64,000 bases of DNA from NCBI GenBank assembly GCA_963969525.1, contig OZ018391.1:49892362-49956361 (forward strand), written 5' to 3'. Below are positions 10,563-21,882 of this stretch, in pieces (positions within the stretch are counted from its first letter, which is position 1; every line of letters starts with the position of its first letter). This DNA is from Ontholestes murinus (lineage: Eukaryota > Arthropoda > Insecta > Coleoptera > Staphylinidae). Under the pieces are notes generated by a model. It was not told the origin of the DNA. It searched no databases and was given only the letters and a program-made list of their open reading frames with translations. The position numbers were made by a program, and so were the translations under genes.

Positions 10563-10603
10563 CTGTACTGAAGAGAGCGAAAGTTCGAAACACGTGTCTG
10601 CAG
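10563..10603 (+). ncRNA. Hammerhead ribozyme motif, near-canonical
   Basis: Every core element of a type I hammerhead is present in order. Stem I strand CTGTA (10563-10567); core CTGAAGA (10568-10574), fitting CUGANGA; stem II GAGC/GTTC closed by a GAAA tetraloop (10575-10586); GAA (10587-10589); a 2-bp stem III (AC/GT around ACGT, 10590-10597); cleavage-site C at 10598 in a GUC triplet; stem I return strand TGCAG (10599-10603), pairing with CTGTA including one G-U. Very short stem III is characteristic of hammerheads in Penelope-like element terminal repeats and retrozymes. No coding remnant was recognised beside it. Confidence 0.7.
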
Positions 10604-11128
10604 ATGATTATAAACTTGAATGCTAGATTTTTTAAACAATCTAAAATACATTTTATCATTTATCAGTTTATTCAACAGAAATAAATTTATTCAAATTAGT
10701 GTTGCTTTGATAGTTGTACTATTTGTAACACGCAATTTAATTTGTATTATTCAATGTCTGTCGAAGTATTAGCTAGAGAAGTAGTTGTTTCAAATTAATT
10801 TGTTTTGTAGTCTTAGTAAGACTCACTGTTGCAGATTCACGAAATGTTTTCGTATTTTTAAATTTATTCTTTCTCTTATTTTGTAATTTCTCTGTAATTG
10901 GAATATTCTGTTGGGAAGATTCTAAATATATAAATAAATAACGAAGCACTGGAAAACCGATGCCAAACTCAAGGCAATCACTTTGAAAAATTTTACATTA
11001 TCTACGTCTTTCCGTAGAAAATATAACCAACTCAAAGGAGTAGAAATTTACACCAAAAATGCAATAATTCATTTATCTGTAAATGTACTGATATAAACAA
11101 CAAAAGTTATGTAAGTTATATAAAAATT
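10604..11128. other. AT-rich spacer after the ribozyme motif
   Basis: No coding or structural feature was recognised. The stretch may include the body of whatever element carries the ribozyme, but it has stops in all frames and no motif. Confidence 0.35.
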
Positions 11129-11330
11129 GTGTTTGTAAAAGCGGTTGGAACGATTCCCACAATATTAAAAAAAATATTTATAATTGTACACAATTATACA
11201 AACTCTACGTTAATGACCGGAGACTTTAATAATAATATTTTAATTAACAACCAGCTTAGCCAGGATTTTACTCAGTTATTAAAGGGATGTGTTTTTCTAA
11301 TGTATTCTATTAACCAAAGAAACTAACCAA
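11129..11330 (+). mobile_element. Non-LTR endonuclease remnant
   Basis: A 65-codon open stretch contains LMTGDFNNNILINN, the 'GDFN' active-site motif of APE-type endonucleases, followed by a DFTQLL helix. Flanking sequence on both sides is too decayed to assign a clade. Confidence 0.45.
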
Positions 11331-11949
11331 GCAACCAAAAAAGTGAATTGATAACAACAGATAATTAACATGCGTTTATTAGATCACCTAGCTCAAATAA
11401 AAAAGTAACATTAGACAATGAGAATAATAAAACAAAAAATATCAAAAGGTGTTATAGTAATCAATATATGAACAAGTTATTAACATAAGCTATGCACACG
11501 ATATCGCACCTACGAGGTCAATTATATTTAAAAAAATATACATCTCAAGAAACAACTAAATGTAAAAGTGAACTAGACATACTCGAACTATACTGGTGAG
11601 ATAAAAATCTGCATCAAAGAGTAATATGGACTAATATATAGAGCAATTATTATATATACTATTAGGTGTTTTATCTATGGTAGAAATTTCTGATGCTTAT
11701 GAAGATAGCTGACTGGCATGAAATGTAAAATTTAAGTAAATTGAAGTTTGGAATGTATGTTTCATAAATTATTATTATTATACAAGAATAGTTTTTAAAT
11801 GTTTAATTTTTAAGAGATGTACAATTACTTCATTTTAATTGTATTGCTAATTTATATTAGACTAAAAATATGACGTGCTCTCTTGTTAAGAACACTTGTA
11901 AACGTTCTTGTTTTACTTCTTTGCTTATAAAGTGAATGACATTTTTTAA
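11331..11949. other. AT-rich spacer
   Basis: No gene or repeat was recognised. All frames are closed by frequent stops. Confidence 0.4.
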
Positions 11950-12778
11950 TTAGATGTGGCCTATGTTCATTGTTTTAAATGAACCATAATATACGGACAC
12001 AGATAAAAAGGAGGGCGACGAAGTCACAGCAGCTTGCATACTGTGGCCTGATTGGGCTTCAGGATTTTGCTGGTAAACAGGCTTCTCAGGTTGGCTGGTT
12101 TTGGCTGTGGTGCCCCCAGAAGGATCTTCCTTAATGTTGCCAGAGCGGAATAGTAGCACAAGATATTATCCGCCGACTTCGCTTCCTCTTTGCACACTCT
12201 GCAGTTAGGATTTTCAGCGACTCCTAATACATTCAGGTGTTTCTTTAACAAATAGGATACTAGTTAGGAATTTTAAGTTTGACTTGGAAAGATTAATACA
12301 ACATTGGGTAACTTTAGCATTGGGTGTTCGTATTGTGTATCTGGAATGAGTACAAGTGAAGACGTTCTTTTACCTTGTTTTGTATTCTGCTAGAGTCATA
12401 TCCTGCAGTATGTTACAGATATTGTTTTTGGATACAGACATAATCTTATCGATTTTTAAAAAAGCTAAAGCCCTATTAATCTATCCTAAGGCAATTCTGT
12501 TATATTTTAATCCTGCCTTCAGTGCCATAACACATTGATTTGCCAGTCTTGATGAAACCATGGGATGTGTTAAGATAGCAAGACTGATTTTACTCTCTAT
12601 GTAGATGTAGATATTTTCTCCTTTTATCCCCAGTTTAGTTAATTTTGGGCACTAACTAATATACCTGTGAGTTCCGTCTGGATGATTTTAAAGTGTTCCT
12701 TCAAGCGTATTTTTAGTTTCAGGTTCACTTCGACATATTATATGCCTATACCTGTACCTTCTTGTTCCATCTGTAAAC
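11950..12778 (-). mobile_element. LOA-type fragment: RNase H trace and C-terminus
   Basis: The minus-strand frame at 12024-12251 ends a LOA-type ORF2: LKKHLNVLGVAENPNCRVC with a C..C...C zinc motif, matching the C-terminus of the better copy at 31.3-31.8 kb (LRKHLFTMGLVETPIYRAC). Further upstream on the same strand, up to about 12778, a degraded RNase H start is visible (FTDGT near 12755-12770, for YTDGS). The rest is closed by stops. The adjoining CR1 tail begins directly after it. Confidence 0.55.
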
Positions 12779-12804
12779 ATATAATAATAATAATAATAAT
12801 AATG
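12779..12804 (-). repeat. (TTA)n 3' tail of the CR1-group element
   Basis: A run of ATA/TAA triplets on the plus strand, i.e. a (TTA)n microsatellite at the 3' end of the minus-strand element that follows. Such triplet tails are the normal 3' ends of CR1/L2-like and some Jockey elements. Confidence 0.7.
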
Positions 12805-12959
12805 CATTTATTTCACAATGACAAATTTACAAAGATCAAATTTGTACATGTAAAAACGTCAAAAACAGGACAAAAAAAACAAACATAGAAAATCCTAACA
12901 GATCGAAAAGTATAACCTAAAATATACAGTAATTCAAGAAAATATATTTACATTATATA

Positions 12960-15765
12960 TTATTTAAAATTAGAAGCATAATATTCCGCCATAGAGTACG
13001 GTTCTATATTACAAATTAATTTGAATAGCTCTCTTTTGATTTTATTAAAGCTATTTATATTTTTAATATACGACGGAAGGCGATTATAAATTTTTAATAT
13101 AGAATAATAACAGCCTTTTTCATACTTCGACAACCTATGTTTTGGCAAAATAAATGTTTGACCATGTCTTGTATTATGCCGTGAAACCATCACGCTATCA
13201 TTAAATTTTTCTTTATGTTTGTATAAAAATTTAATACATTCGTATATGAACATACCGTACAACGTAAGTATGTTCTCTTTTTTAAAAGTACCTCTGCAGG
13301 TGCCCTTATATCCTAGCTTACAAATAATTCTTACAGCCCTTTTCTGCAGTTGAAACGCTTTATCAACTGCAGAGCTGTTTCCCCAGAATATCAGACCATA
13401 TCGCAGGTGATAATGAACATTTGCATAGTAGAATAGTTTTGATATGTTATTATTTGTTGTATTCATTAATACCCTTAACCCATAACATGATCTACTTATT
13501 TTGTCGCAAACTGTTGAAATATGCTGAACAAATGATAGTGTTTCATCCAGAGTAATTCCTAAGAACTTCGCACTATTAACAAATTCATAATTTGTGCTAT
13601 TAATTTCTTTAGGCGTTGTTAATGCATTATTTACTTTAAAGAGAACACACTTAGTCTTATTTTTATTAAGGACTAAATTATTTTTCGCAAACCAATCCTC
13701 CGCAGTTGCCATGGTTCTATTACCTAAACATACAACATCCGGAAATGTAGGTCCCTGTATTAGCGCAGTCGTACCATCAGCGTAATTTAATAATTTGCTA
13801 TTTAATGTTACATTATTAGATATGTCGTTCATGTAAATGATAAAAAGTAGTGGGCCCAGAATGCTTCCCTGAGGAATACCCCTGTCAATAGTGAGTTTTC
13901 CGGATTCAGCAATTGAGCCCATGGCATCTACTATATATGTGTAGTGAATCCTATCTGATAAATATGATTTTATAAGATTATAAGCAGTACCTCTAATACC
14001 GTACTGGTACAATTTTTCCAGTAGTTTGAGATGGTCAATACAATCAAAAGCCCTTGATAAATCAACAAAAATGCCACAAGCAAGTTGTCGGTTTTCTAGA
14101 GCCGTTAGAATCCAATTTGTGTATTCAAACATTGCCGTTTCAATGCTTCGCTGTTTTAAAAATCCATGTTGTGTGTCAGAGAATAATTGAAATTTCATAA
14201 AGAAATGTAATAATCGTGAATAAATAACCCGTTCGACTATTTTGGAAAATGCAGGTAGTAAACTAATTGGACGATAGTTGTCCAAATAATTAGGATCGCT
14301 TTTCTTGTAGATTGGCATTATCTTTGCACATTTAAATTGTTTGGGATATGTACCAGACTTCAGAATGGTGTTAATTAAATCACACAGCGGATTTGAAATA
14401 TGTGTAATGCATTTTTTTATAATTTAAATTTAGATTTCACCATATCCCGAACTGGTTTTATTGGGCATAGAGTTTACGATAGTTACTATTTCTGCGGGTG
14501 TTACTGGTTGCAGGAAAATAGTATGCACGTGAAACGGAATGTTATTTTTACTTATATTATTTAAGATGGAAGTTACATTTAATGCTGTTTCATTAAATTT
14601 TTTATTGAAATCATCCGCCAATTTTTGTATGTCATAATATGACGGAATATTACGAGTTTTTTGTTTACCAGTAAGTTCCCCTATTACTTTCCAAGCTACT
14701 TTTGACTTATTTTGTGATTTTGTAATTTTTAATTCAATGTTTTTATTCAGTTCAGCGACTAACAATTTGTTATAAGTTCTCTGATGACTTTTATATACAG
14801 GTATGTATTCCGGCATGTGTGTTGATAAAGTCTGATATATTAGTAGAGATTCTTTAGCGGTCTTAAGTGTAGGTGTTTGATAGATGTTCTTCTTATTATG
14901 TGGTGTAAGAGTTTTAAGTGGGAAATTATTGTTAAAGTGCTTTGTGAATATGTTCAAAAAAATACTGCATTTAACAGCTACTACGGCGCTAGCATAAAGT
15001 TCCTCAAAATTTTCATTTTCTATATTCACACAAAAATGTTTAATGTTTTCGCGAGAGAATATTCTTTTCCTAATAAAGGGTAATTTTATTTTGCCACGTA
15101 AATGATATTCAAGACTTTGTGCTTTATGATCGGACATTGCTGTGTTAAATGTATGCACAGCAACGTTCGATGTTACGTTTGTAATTATATTATCAATACA
15201 GGTTTTTGAAGTGACAGAAATTCTCGTCGGTTCAGTAATTAGATATTGAGCGTTATAAGCATTTAAAATTTCCTTAAAATAATTGCTAGTGTTATCTATT
15301 TTTAAAACGTCTATATTAAAATCACCTACTAGAAAGAATTTCTTATTTCGAGCTACTAGATTATTAAGCAAATATTCTAAATTTTCATAAAATACATTCA
15401 AATCTCCGGTTGGAGGTCTATATATGACAATAATGTTTATTATAGTACCATTTAAATTGATCTCCGCACCCGCGCACTCTATCACACGAGCTACAGATAT
15501 CGCGCACCAATCAATTGCTCTCGCATTTATGTTTTCACGGCAATATAGTGCTACACCGCCATGTTCTAGTATTTGCCTACTGAAACTTGAAATTAAATTG
15601 TAGTTTTCAAATTTATATGTCTTTAATTGTATATCACTTTGCCAATGTTCAGATAAACACATCACGTGACAATCCGTGACCTCAAGTAGGGCTCTCAAAT
15701 TGACAAATGATGTTGATAGGCACTGTATATTTAGATGTAATAATTTAAAAATTTTATTACTGAGA
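12960..15765 (-). pseudogene. CR1-group ORF2: endonuclease and reverse transcriptase
   Basis: The endonuclease begins around 15765-15730 (LNIQCLSTSF), continues with CLSEHWQSD, GGVALYCREN, IVIYRPPTGDLN, FFLVGDFNIDV and SDHKAQSLEYH. The RT has YKKSDPNYLDNYRPISLL, TQHGFLKQRSIETA, FVDLSRAFDCIDH, RGIPQGSILGPLLF and then LLNYADGTTALI. The motif that should be YADD reads YADG (plus-strand position about 13781-13792), losing a catalytic aspartate. The two long open parts (14430-15698, 12960-14318) are in the same frame and are separated by two TAA codons within three codons near 14428. In total it would be about 920 residues, normal for the clade. Confidence 0.85.
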
Positions 15766-15769
15766 GATG

Positions 15770-16580
15770 TTATCCTTGTTGTTTGGTTTGAGGAAGTGCA
15801 TGAAAATTTCCGCTATTTGGGTTGCTTTTTGACTTGAAAAAAAATCTGTTAATAAAAGTATTTTTAGGCCAAAAACTTTCATTAATAACAAGTCTTTCGG
15901 CTGCCGCGGGAATCCCAATCTTGAACGATGAATAATCTGCGTCTTCATACTTCGGTTTCAATTTTTCCACTACAAATTTAAAATCACCAGCTTTTAATAG
16001 ATATGATGCTACTTTTTCACAATCAACATCTTTATGTAGTCGGGAAACAAATATCCATTTACGAGTTGGAATATCAGCTACCGGAAGATTGTCGTTGGTG
16101 CTATTGCCATTGAGTTTGTAGGATTTTCGTTGAGTGAACCTTTTTTTGGTCTTACTGTGGTCCAATCATTGTTTATATTATTTTTGTTGAGTTCAACGCT
16201 CTCCTGCTGCGTTTTGTGTTGTTTATTTTGAATTCCGTTCTTCTTATCTACAGTTTTGTTTCTTGTTGAACTATCTTTGGCCTCGGCGCGATTTGCGTAT
16301 TTGAATTACTCGATATGTTACTTGTACATCCATCTGTTGGCGAATTACTTTTCTTTTGAATTTTCTTCGTATTAGTTCCATTCGAAACTGTTTCTTGTTG
16401 TTGTTATATAGTGTTTCTGAAGACTTACTTGTTTTTTAAGATTCACAATTTCCTTCTTCATTGCTATCAACACTTGCAGAGAACATTTCTGTATACCATT
16501 TTTCTCACACTTACAGCATGCTGGAATGCCGAATTTATCCTTGGATTTTTTTGTGTTGTACTTAGGACCACCTCTTATAT
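15770..16580 (-). pseudogene. CR1-group ORF1
   Basis: The last 131 codons (16165-15770) are open and carry the typical ORF1 C-terminal domain: RKWIFVSRLHKDVDCEKV, LKPKYEDADYSSFKIGIP, and a WPKNTFINRFFF end. Further upstream, around 16420-16560, another frame has a cysteine pair and CEKNGIQKC followed by a heptad-like coiled coil (VLIAMKKEIVNLKKQVS). The parts are separated by frame changes. Such ORF1 proteins bind RNA and usually start with a PHD-like zinc finger, of which only traces remain. Confidence 0.65.
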
Positions 16581-16640
16581 ATGTAAATCCAGGGGAGGAA
16601 GAGACAATATGCTATGTGTGTATCCAATGGCCGAAAAGCC

Positions 16641-17015
16641 AGATTAATTTAGTTTCCTAAGCTTATCCTATGCTTTTGAAAGAGTCTAACGCTCCTTCTG
16701 TGTCGATAAATAGGCCTAATGCCGACTTTTTTCGCCAGCGCCTCCTTAATATGGCATCATATTATCTCCATACATTCCTCGATATTTAAATAGTGAAAAA
16801 TATTTGAAAGGCCCAGGTTATCTTGAAAAATGTTATTATGTTGAAGGCTATGCTCCAACCTTCTTTCTGAGGATTCTGAATCTGCAGCTGGTCTTCATCT
16901 CTATTCTCAATGTTTTTGCAGTCGGAAAAATTTTAAGAGTGCATCCATTGACTCCACAAGGCGGATTATATATAATATATTGTGCTTGTGATCTTAGTTA
17001 TGTAATTGAATATTT
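16641..17015 (-). mobile_element. LOA-clade RT fragment, degraded
   Basis: Minus-strand pieces match the LOA RT at 32.2-34.1 kb: ITWAFQIFF (for ITWAIKSFSPF) near 16810, and SALGLFIDTEGALDSF (for STLGVFIDIEGAFD) near 16675-16720. The sequence between them in the intact copy is missing, so there is an internal deletion. Confidence 0.55.
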
Positions 17016-17984
17016 TGAGTTAGTTTAGTACTCAAAGTTCTCACAAAAAAGTAAGACAATTTTGCAGTAATTAATGTGTTTCAATGCTACATTTTATTTT
17101 TCAATAGTGATAGAAACTACATTCATATTGTTGTATTATTATACAATTAAATTATTAAATTATTTAATAGTAATTAGTTTTAATTATTACTTACTTTACT
17201 TTACCATTTGTTTTTTTGTAATAAATTTTTAAGAGTGTAATATATTACTATTACTATAATTAGGAAACTCTATCATTCTATAATTTTGTCCGCTAAAAAC
17301 CCAAATATATAAAATCTGGTGCCGAGAATAGAAGCTAAATACATATGTGTGTTGTTTAAGTATTAATATTTAAGAGGGGGATTAAAGATGTATTAATGCT
17401 GGAGATTTCTAGCACCAAAATGTTGAACAATTGCGCTTAATTTGATAATCCTAAAACCAAACCACATATGGTGTTGCTGAAGCAATATTTAAGGAAACCA
17501 GGCGGAGAGATATTTTCCTCTCACCCATATAACGTAGTAATTGAGGCGGTAAAGATTTTCTGATGCTTTCATATTTTGTTAAATGCTGCCCAAAGAACTC
17601 TTTTTCAAATTAGTACTTGAGTCCACTGTTGTCGAAAATTGGTTGGTCGCGACAAACCAAGACTTTGTTCAAGTATATAGCCAATATTTAAGTTTATATC
17701 TGACCTAGTCTAATAATCTAAAGGTTTTCTAATTAAATTTAAATTATTGAATATTTAGTGCATATAATTATAGAAATTGAGGATTCCTTAGTATTCACGT
17801 TATCATTTTTTATTTTTTCGCAGATAAGGTGACAAAATTATGGTACTAGAAAGATGAAGATAAATAGGAAACAAGAGCAAACGTGAAGTATTCTTCGTTT
17901 ATAAAATAAAGAACTAAATTCTTTATTTTATAATCAAGTGTATCTTCACGTAACTCATCGAATTCATTCACTATCCTTTATTTA
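17016..17984. other. AT-rich spacer
   Basis: No coding feature was recognised. A local palindrome (TAAAATAAAGAA and its complement) lies at about 17900-17930. Confidence 0.4.
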
Positions 17985-18125
17985 ATTTGCTTAAGAGCTA
18001 TAAGCAATGGCATCCCATACCATAACGCCAACACTGTGATGAACGTGCCTTTCGACAAAAAATTCATTAACTTCTTCTTTCACCACGTCGTCTTCTGACT
18101 CTCGCCCGGCTATCATGCATCCCTA
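17985..18125 (-). mobile_element. Tc1-type transposase remnant
   Basis: One minus-strand frame reads FFVERHVHHSVGVMVWDAIAYSS, the conserved segment of Tc1-family transposases around the second catalytic Asp region (usually 'GVMVWGAIAY'). Only about 45 codons survive and no inverted repeat was found. Confidence 0.55.
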
Positions 18126-19955
18126 AAAAGAATATAGATACTAAATACTATCCTGGTCCCACATCAATCGTTCTCTACACTACTCAAAATGATTTCGTTC
18201 AAATGAAAATGGGCCCAAAGTGTGAATCCGGCGAATATTCTTTTTCTGATTTCTAAAGAAAAAACGTCTTTTGTGTTTGAGAAGAAAAAATGATTTAAAT
18301 AATTTCAAGGTTATTTATGTACTATTATAGAAACTTTATTAGGAATAATTACATGAAATAATAAAATGGTGTTTAATAAGAAAATAGTATTTTTTGCGGA
18401 AAATTAAAGATTTTCGAGAAAAATGAGAACATGAATTATGGCCGTATTATTTTTAAATATTCAATTATCAATTAAATTGAAGGAGCTACTGCTGCAAAAC
18501 AATTTTTCAGGACCATTAAAAGTTGCAAATTTGAAGCCAAACTGTGATCATTATATAATTCTGGGGGTAAAGTTTATTAGTATGTAATTTTTTACTAAAT
18601 TAATGGTAAAATGTACCTTTTGTCCTTGCATCTCTATTAAACCATTGCAGAGCATATGGTAGACGATTGCACACTTACTTTTTATGAACCTAATCATTCG
18701 AGTATCAAAAACTCACAACTTATGCTAATGTTTGATGTGCAATTTTTATAGTTTGTTATATTAAACAAAATAAATTGTTTAAGACCATCGTACAATCAGC
18801 GTCACACATTGCTAGAGGTTGAGCAGTTATTAATAAAGAGCATCTAGTAAATTTAGTGATAGTAAATTACACTTAAACTAAATTAACTTGTCGTTTTCAG
18901 AATTACTTTTCACTAAGTATCTATTACCAGAATATTTAAACTTTGCTAACTAAATTAATATAATGTGGGTATCCTGTCTATTGGTTGAATTTAATATCTA
19001 CGTTTTATGGTAAATATTTATTAAGATTTTAGAGTTTTTTATCATACATATATGTACTAACGCTATATGATATGTAAATAAAAATGTATTTTAATGTATA
19101 ACCTTAGTTCCTGCATTAAATGTGTTAGTTTGAGGACTATAATTTTGCATCAGATAATAAATTCCCTTCTGGTGGATAGATATCAAATACCGTGAGGAAA
19201 GTACAGTTTATCAAGTAGGCGGATGCTGTACATCAATCATAGATCGGCTAATGGCCTGGGCAAATTTAATATAATATGAAATTCATGGGTACTAATACAC
19301 AGAAATTGTTTTCACATGTTAGATCCACTTGACGCGTTAAATTTCCCGGTGATGGATCGTCCCCATGTTTCTACAGGCCCTTATTAAAACGTTATGAACG
19401 GCCACCGCCGAAAGGGGCAGATGTTGGACGCACGCATTCAGCCTCCACCGACAGATGCCAAATTACCTAATTCCCATAGCACAAACCCCACAACATTAAC
19501 ATTCATGCACCACCGACGGCTATGGAGTTTGAATATTGAAGTACAGATACATTTGACAAATTTAGCCAATCGCATTCAAAACAAAAATAATTATTTTATT
19601 GTTATTTATGATAAACTTAATTATTTGATTTTATTGTTTTAAATAAATCAATTCGATTACAAGTATATTGATATAGCTTCATGTTTAGATTGGATTATTC
19701 TTTCAGAATAGTTTCTGATTTATTTTAATTTATATACTTAACTAAAATTCAGGTATTTATTTATTTTAAAGTTACAGTTTTACAGAATTTAGTATTTATT
19801 TGAGATATTTGTGCTCTTTTCATTTATTCTTCTCAACCCTTTTAATTGAATATATGACATGAACGATTTAAATAAATAATTCAAATGTCAATTATGATGC
19901 TCTAAAATATTTTTGAACATCTAGCGATATTTAAATCGACTAAAAAAAAATGAAT
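18126..19955. other. AT-rich spacer, nothing convincing
   Basis: Mostly AT-rich with stops in all frames. A GC-richer patch at about 19340-19530 carries an 82-codon plus-strand open frame with no recognisable domain; I do not call it a gene. Confidence 0.35.
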
Positions 19956-20156
19956 TTAAAGAGTTGCATGGCTACCATCACTTGGTTTCTGACGGCTCTT
20001 TTTCTGATTTTTTCTAAGACCGCGTAAATTTTCTTGCACGTTGGATTCTAATAGAGAAAAGCTCTGCCATTCTGTGAATGATTTAACACCAACCAGGATG
20101 AAATAATTTGGAAAATCATCGTACTTCATTTTATACGTGTTGTCAAGGTATGCCAA
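19956..20156 (-). other. Short open frame of unknown origin
   Basis: A 66-codon minus-strand frame (MAYLDNTYKMKYDD at the start, KKSRQKPSDGSHATL at the end). No domain was recognised. The basic C-terminus and the surrounding repeat debris make an element fragment more likely than a host gene. Confidence 0.25.
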
Positions 20157-20208
20157 TTTCAGGGTTTATATAAGCTCACTTTTATTTTTTCACCATCTGA
20201 TTTTCACT

Positions 20209-20380
20209 TTTCACTCTGTTCTACCCAGATGGCTCAAAATTGTTACCAATTCTATTGATTCGAGAAGGTGCATTTCTCGCCCGTTTTCTGCGTAATGGTT
20301 TATAGAGAGTACATCTTCGCCAAAATAATGATTCTCATCAAAAGTTGATTTGTCAATTTGTTTTGGGCGAAACAAAATCG
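20209..20380 (-). mobile_element. Penelope-type endonuclease C-terminal fragment (tentative)
   Basis: About 50 open codons read RPKQIDKSTFDENHYF, then DVLSINHYAENGREMHLLESIEL before a stop. The 'vL...n......LEsIE' pattern resembles the C-terminal part of GIY-YIG endonuclease domains and the fragment at 27.6-28.0 kb (NMLEAIEM). The assignment rests on a short motif. Confidence 0.4.
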
Positions 20381-20639
20381 TTCAATCTTACCACAGTTAG
20401 ACTTAGTGTAAGGTGAACAGACTTAAACCAAATGAAATTTAACAAATCTATATTTAATATTATATGATATGCCAAATTAATCCCCAATTACGAAATGCTT
20501 TCTGGATAATATTTGAGATATGAAAATAAATAATTAATGTTAAACGACTAGCGAAAGTTACAGCAAGAATTTTGACTATATCATTATTATCAAGATTAAT
20601 AAGATTAATATTATAGGTATAATTTATAACTTATTTGGA

Positions 20640-21882
20640 TATTAAAAATCTAATCGAAACACAGATTTTAGCATAATTTCAATTTTTTGATATCACACCA
20701 GGTACAAATACGATTCATACGATTCAAATCTGAAAATTGCTCCATATTACTATATTTTAAAGGTCATCCGCGTACATAAGTAAATTGCTATGCTTTACAA
20801 CATTGTGAATATTATTAGTAAAAAGAAAAATAAAATAGGACTTCAATATGATCCCTGAGGAACACCAGATGAAACAAGAATACTTTCAGACACGAATCGA
20901 CCCAATTTCACTTGCTGAGAACAATTATCTAAAAATGGGTTTGTCCAACTGATTTCAGTATTTTTGAAATCAAGATATTCCAGTATTTGTCAAACGCTTT
21001 AGAAAAATCAGTATACATTATATACACTGATTGTATACTTGTATCCTTATGTGAAAATGCTGATATTCCAATAGATTGGTACAAATGTACCAATTTGAAA
21101 CAAATACATTTCGAGTTATAGATATAACATTACTAGATATCCACGGTAGTTGTTTAGCGACTATTTTATCTAATAGTTTAGGGATAATTTATTGAATGTA
21201 CACACGTCGATAATTACTTTATTTACTTTATCAACTGTTCCAGTGTTATGAAGTTATGTTTCCAAATCCGTGGAAGTTCACCACATTTTAAAGAGTTTGT
21301 TAAAGGTCAAAAAAATAGGAAACGCAATAAAAAATACATTTTTTAAAAAGGAACTAGGAATGCCATTAGGACCATATTTATGACTTTCTTTTAGGTTCAC
21401 AATATTTTTGAAGACTTCATATAGTGTTAGGGATATGGATGTATTGTTCATGCCTATTACGTTGAAATAGATCCTTAAATATTGAGTTACTCCGATGTCA
21501 CCTACGTATTTTAAAGAAAAGAAGTTCGAAAACCGGAGTTTTCTTTACAGATTCTGCACTCTTTCCTCACTATTCTCAGTTTGCTCGGAGTTATTTTTAA
21601 TGTTTTAGGAATACTGTTATTTGATTAAAATTCCCTCACATAGTTCCAAAACAATTTTCGGTTAGTTTTTATGACGCATTCGATGTATTTTTTGTCTGCT
21701 TATATTCCTGATGAGTTGCTTTTTTCCTTGATATCAAACGCTTAAAATTATTTTTCAGCAATTTTGGATCACCACAGATTATGAATTTATGGTCCTTAAA
21801 ATATTCTAAACAATTTTCCAGAGAAGAGCAGTGTTCCTCATATATACAAGCAGGAGAATTTAGTGGTATTGTATGAGGAGGG
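20640..21882 (-). mobile_element. Jockey-like element, downstream part
   Basis: On the minus strand the remains run from the endonuclease (SSYNTTKFSC, then FIICGD at about 21770) through a deleted middle (KATHQEYKQTKN) to the RT: SGVPQGSY near 20855-20870 and LLMYADDL near 20780-20790. Many stops are present. Its upstream part is at 24815-24950; the two fit together as one endonuclease frame (IVAAVYT joined to PSSYNTT) around a 2.9-kb insertion. Confidence 0.6.

Larger units (their letters stand above)
12805..16640 (-). mobile_element. CR1-group non-LTR retrotransposon (Daphne/Crack-like)
   Basis: A nearly full-length element with ORF1, an overlapping ORF2 (endonuclease plus reverse transcriptase), a short 3' UTR (12805-12959) and the (TTA)n tail. 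ORF1 ends with TAA at about 15770 and ORF2 opens in another frame just downstream of it. The clade is inferred from the C-terminal block after the RT (YGLIFWGNS, LQKRAVRIICK, CRGTFKKENILTLYG) and from the coiled ORF1. Two clustered stop codons and a changed RT active site make it inactive. Confidence 0.8.
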
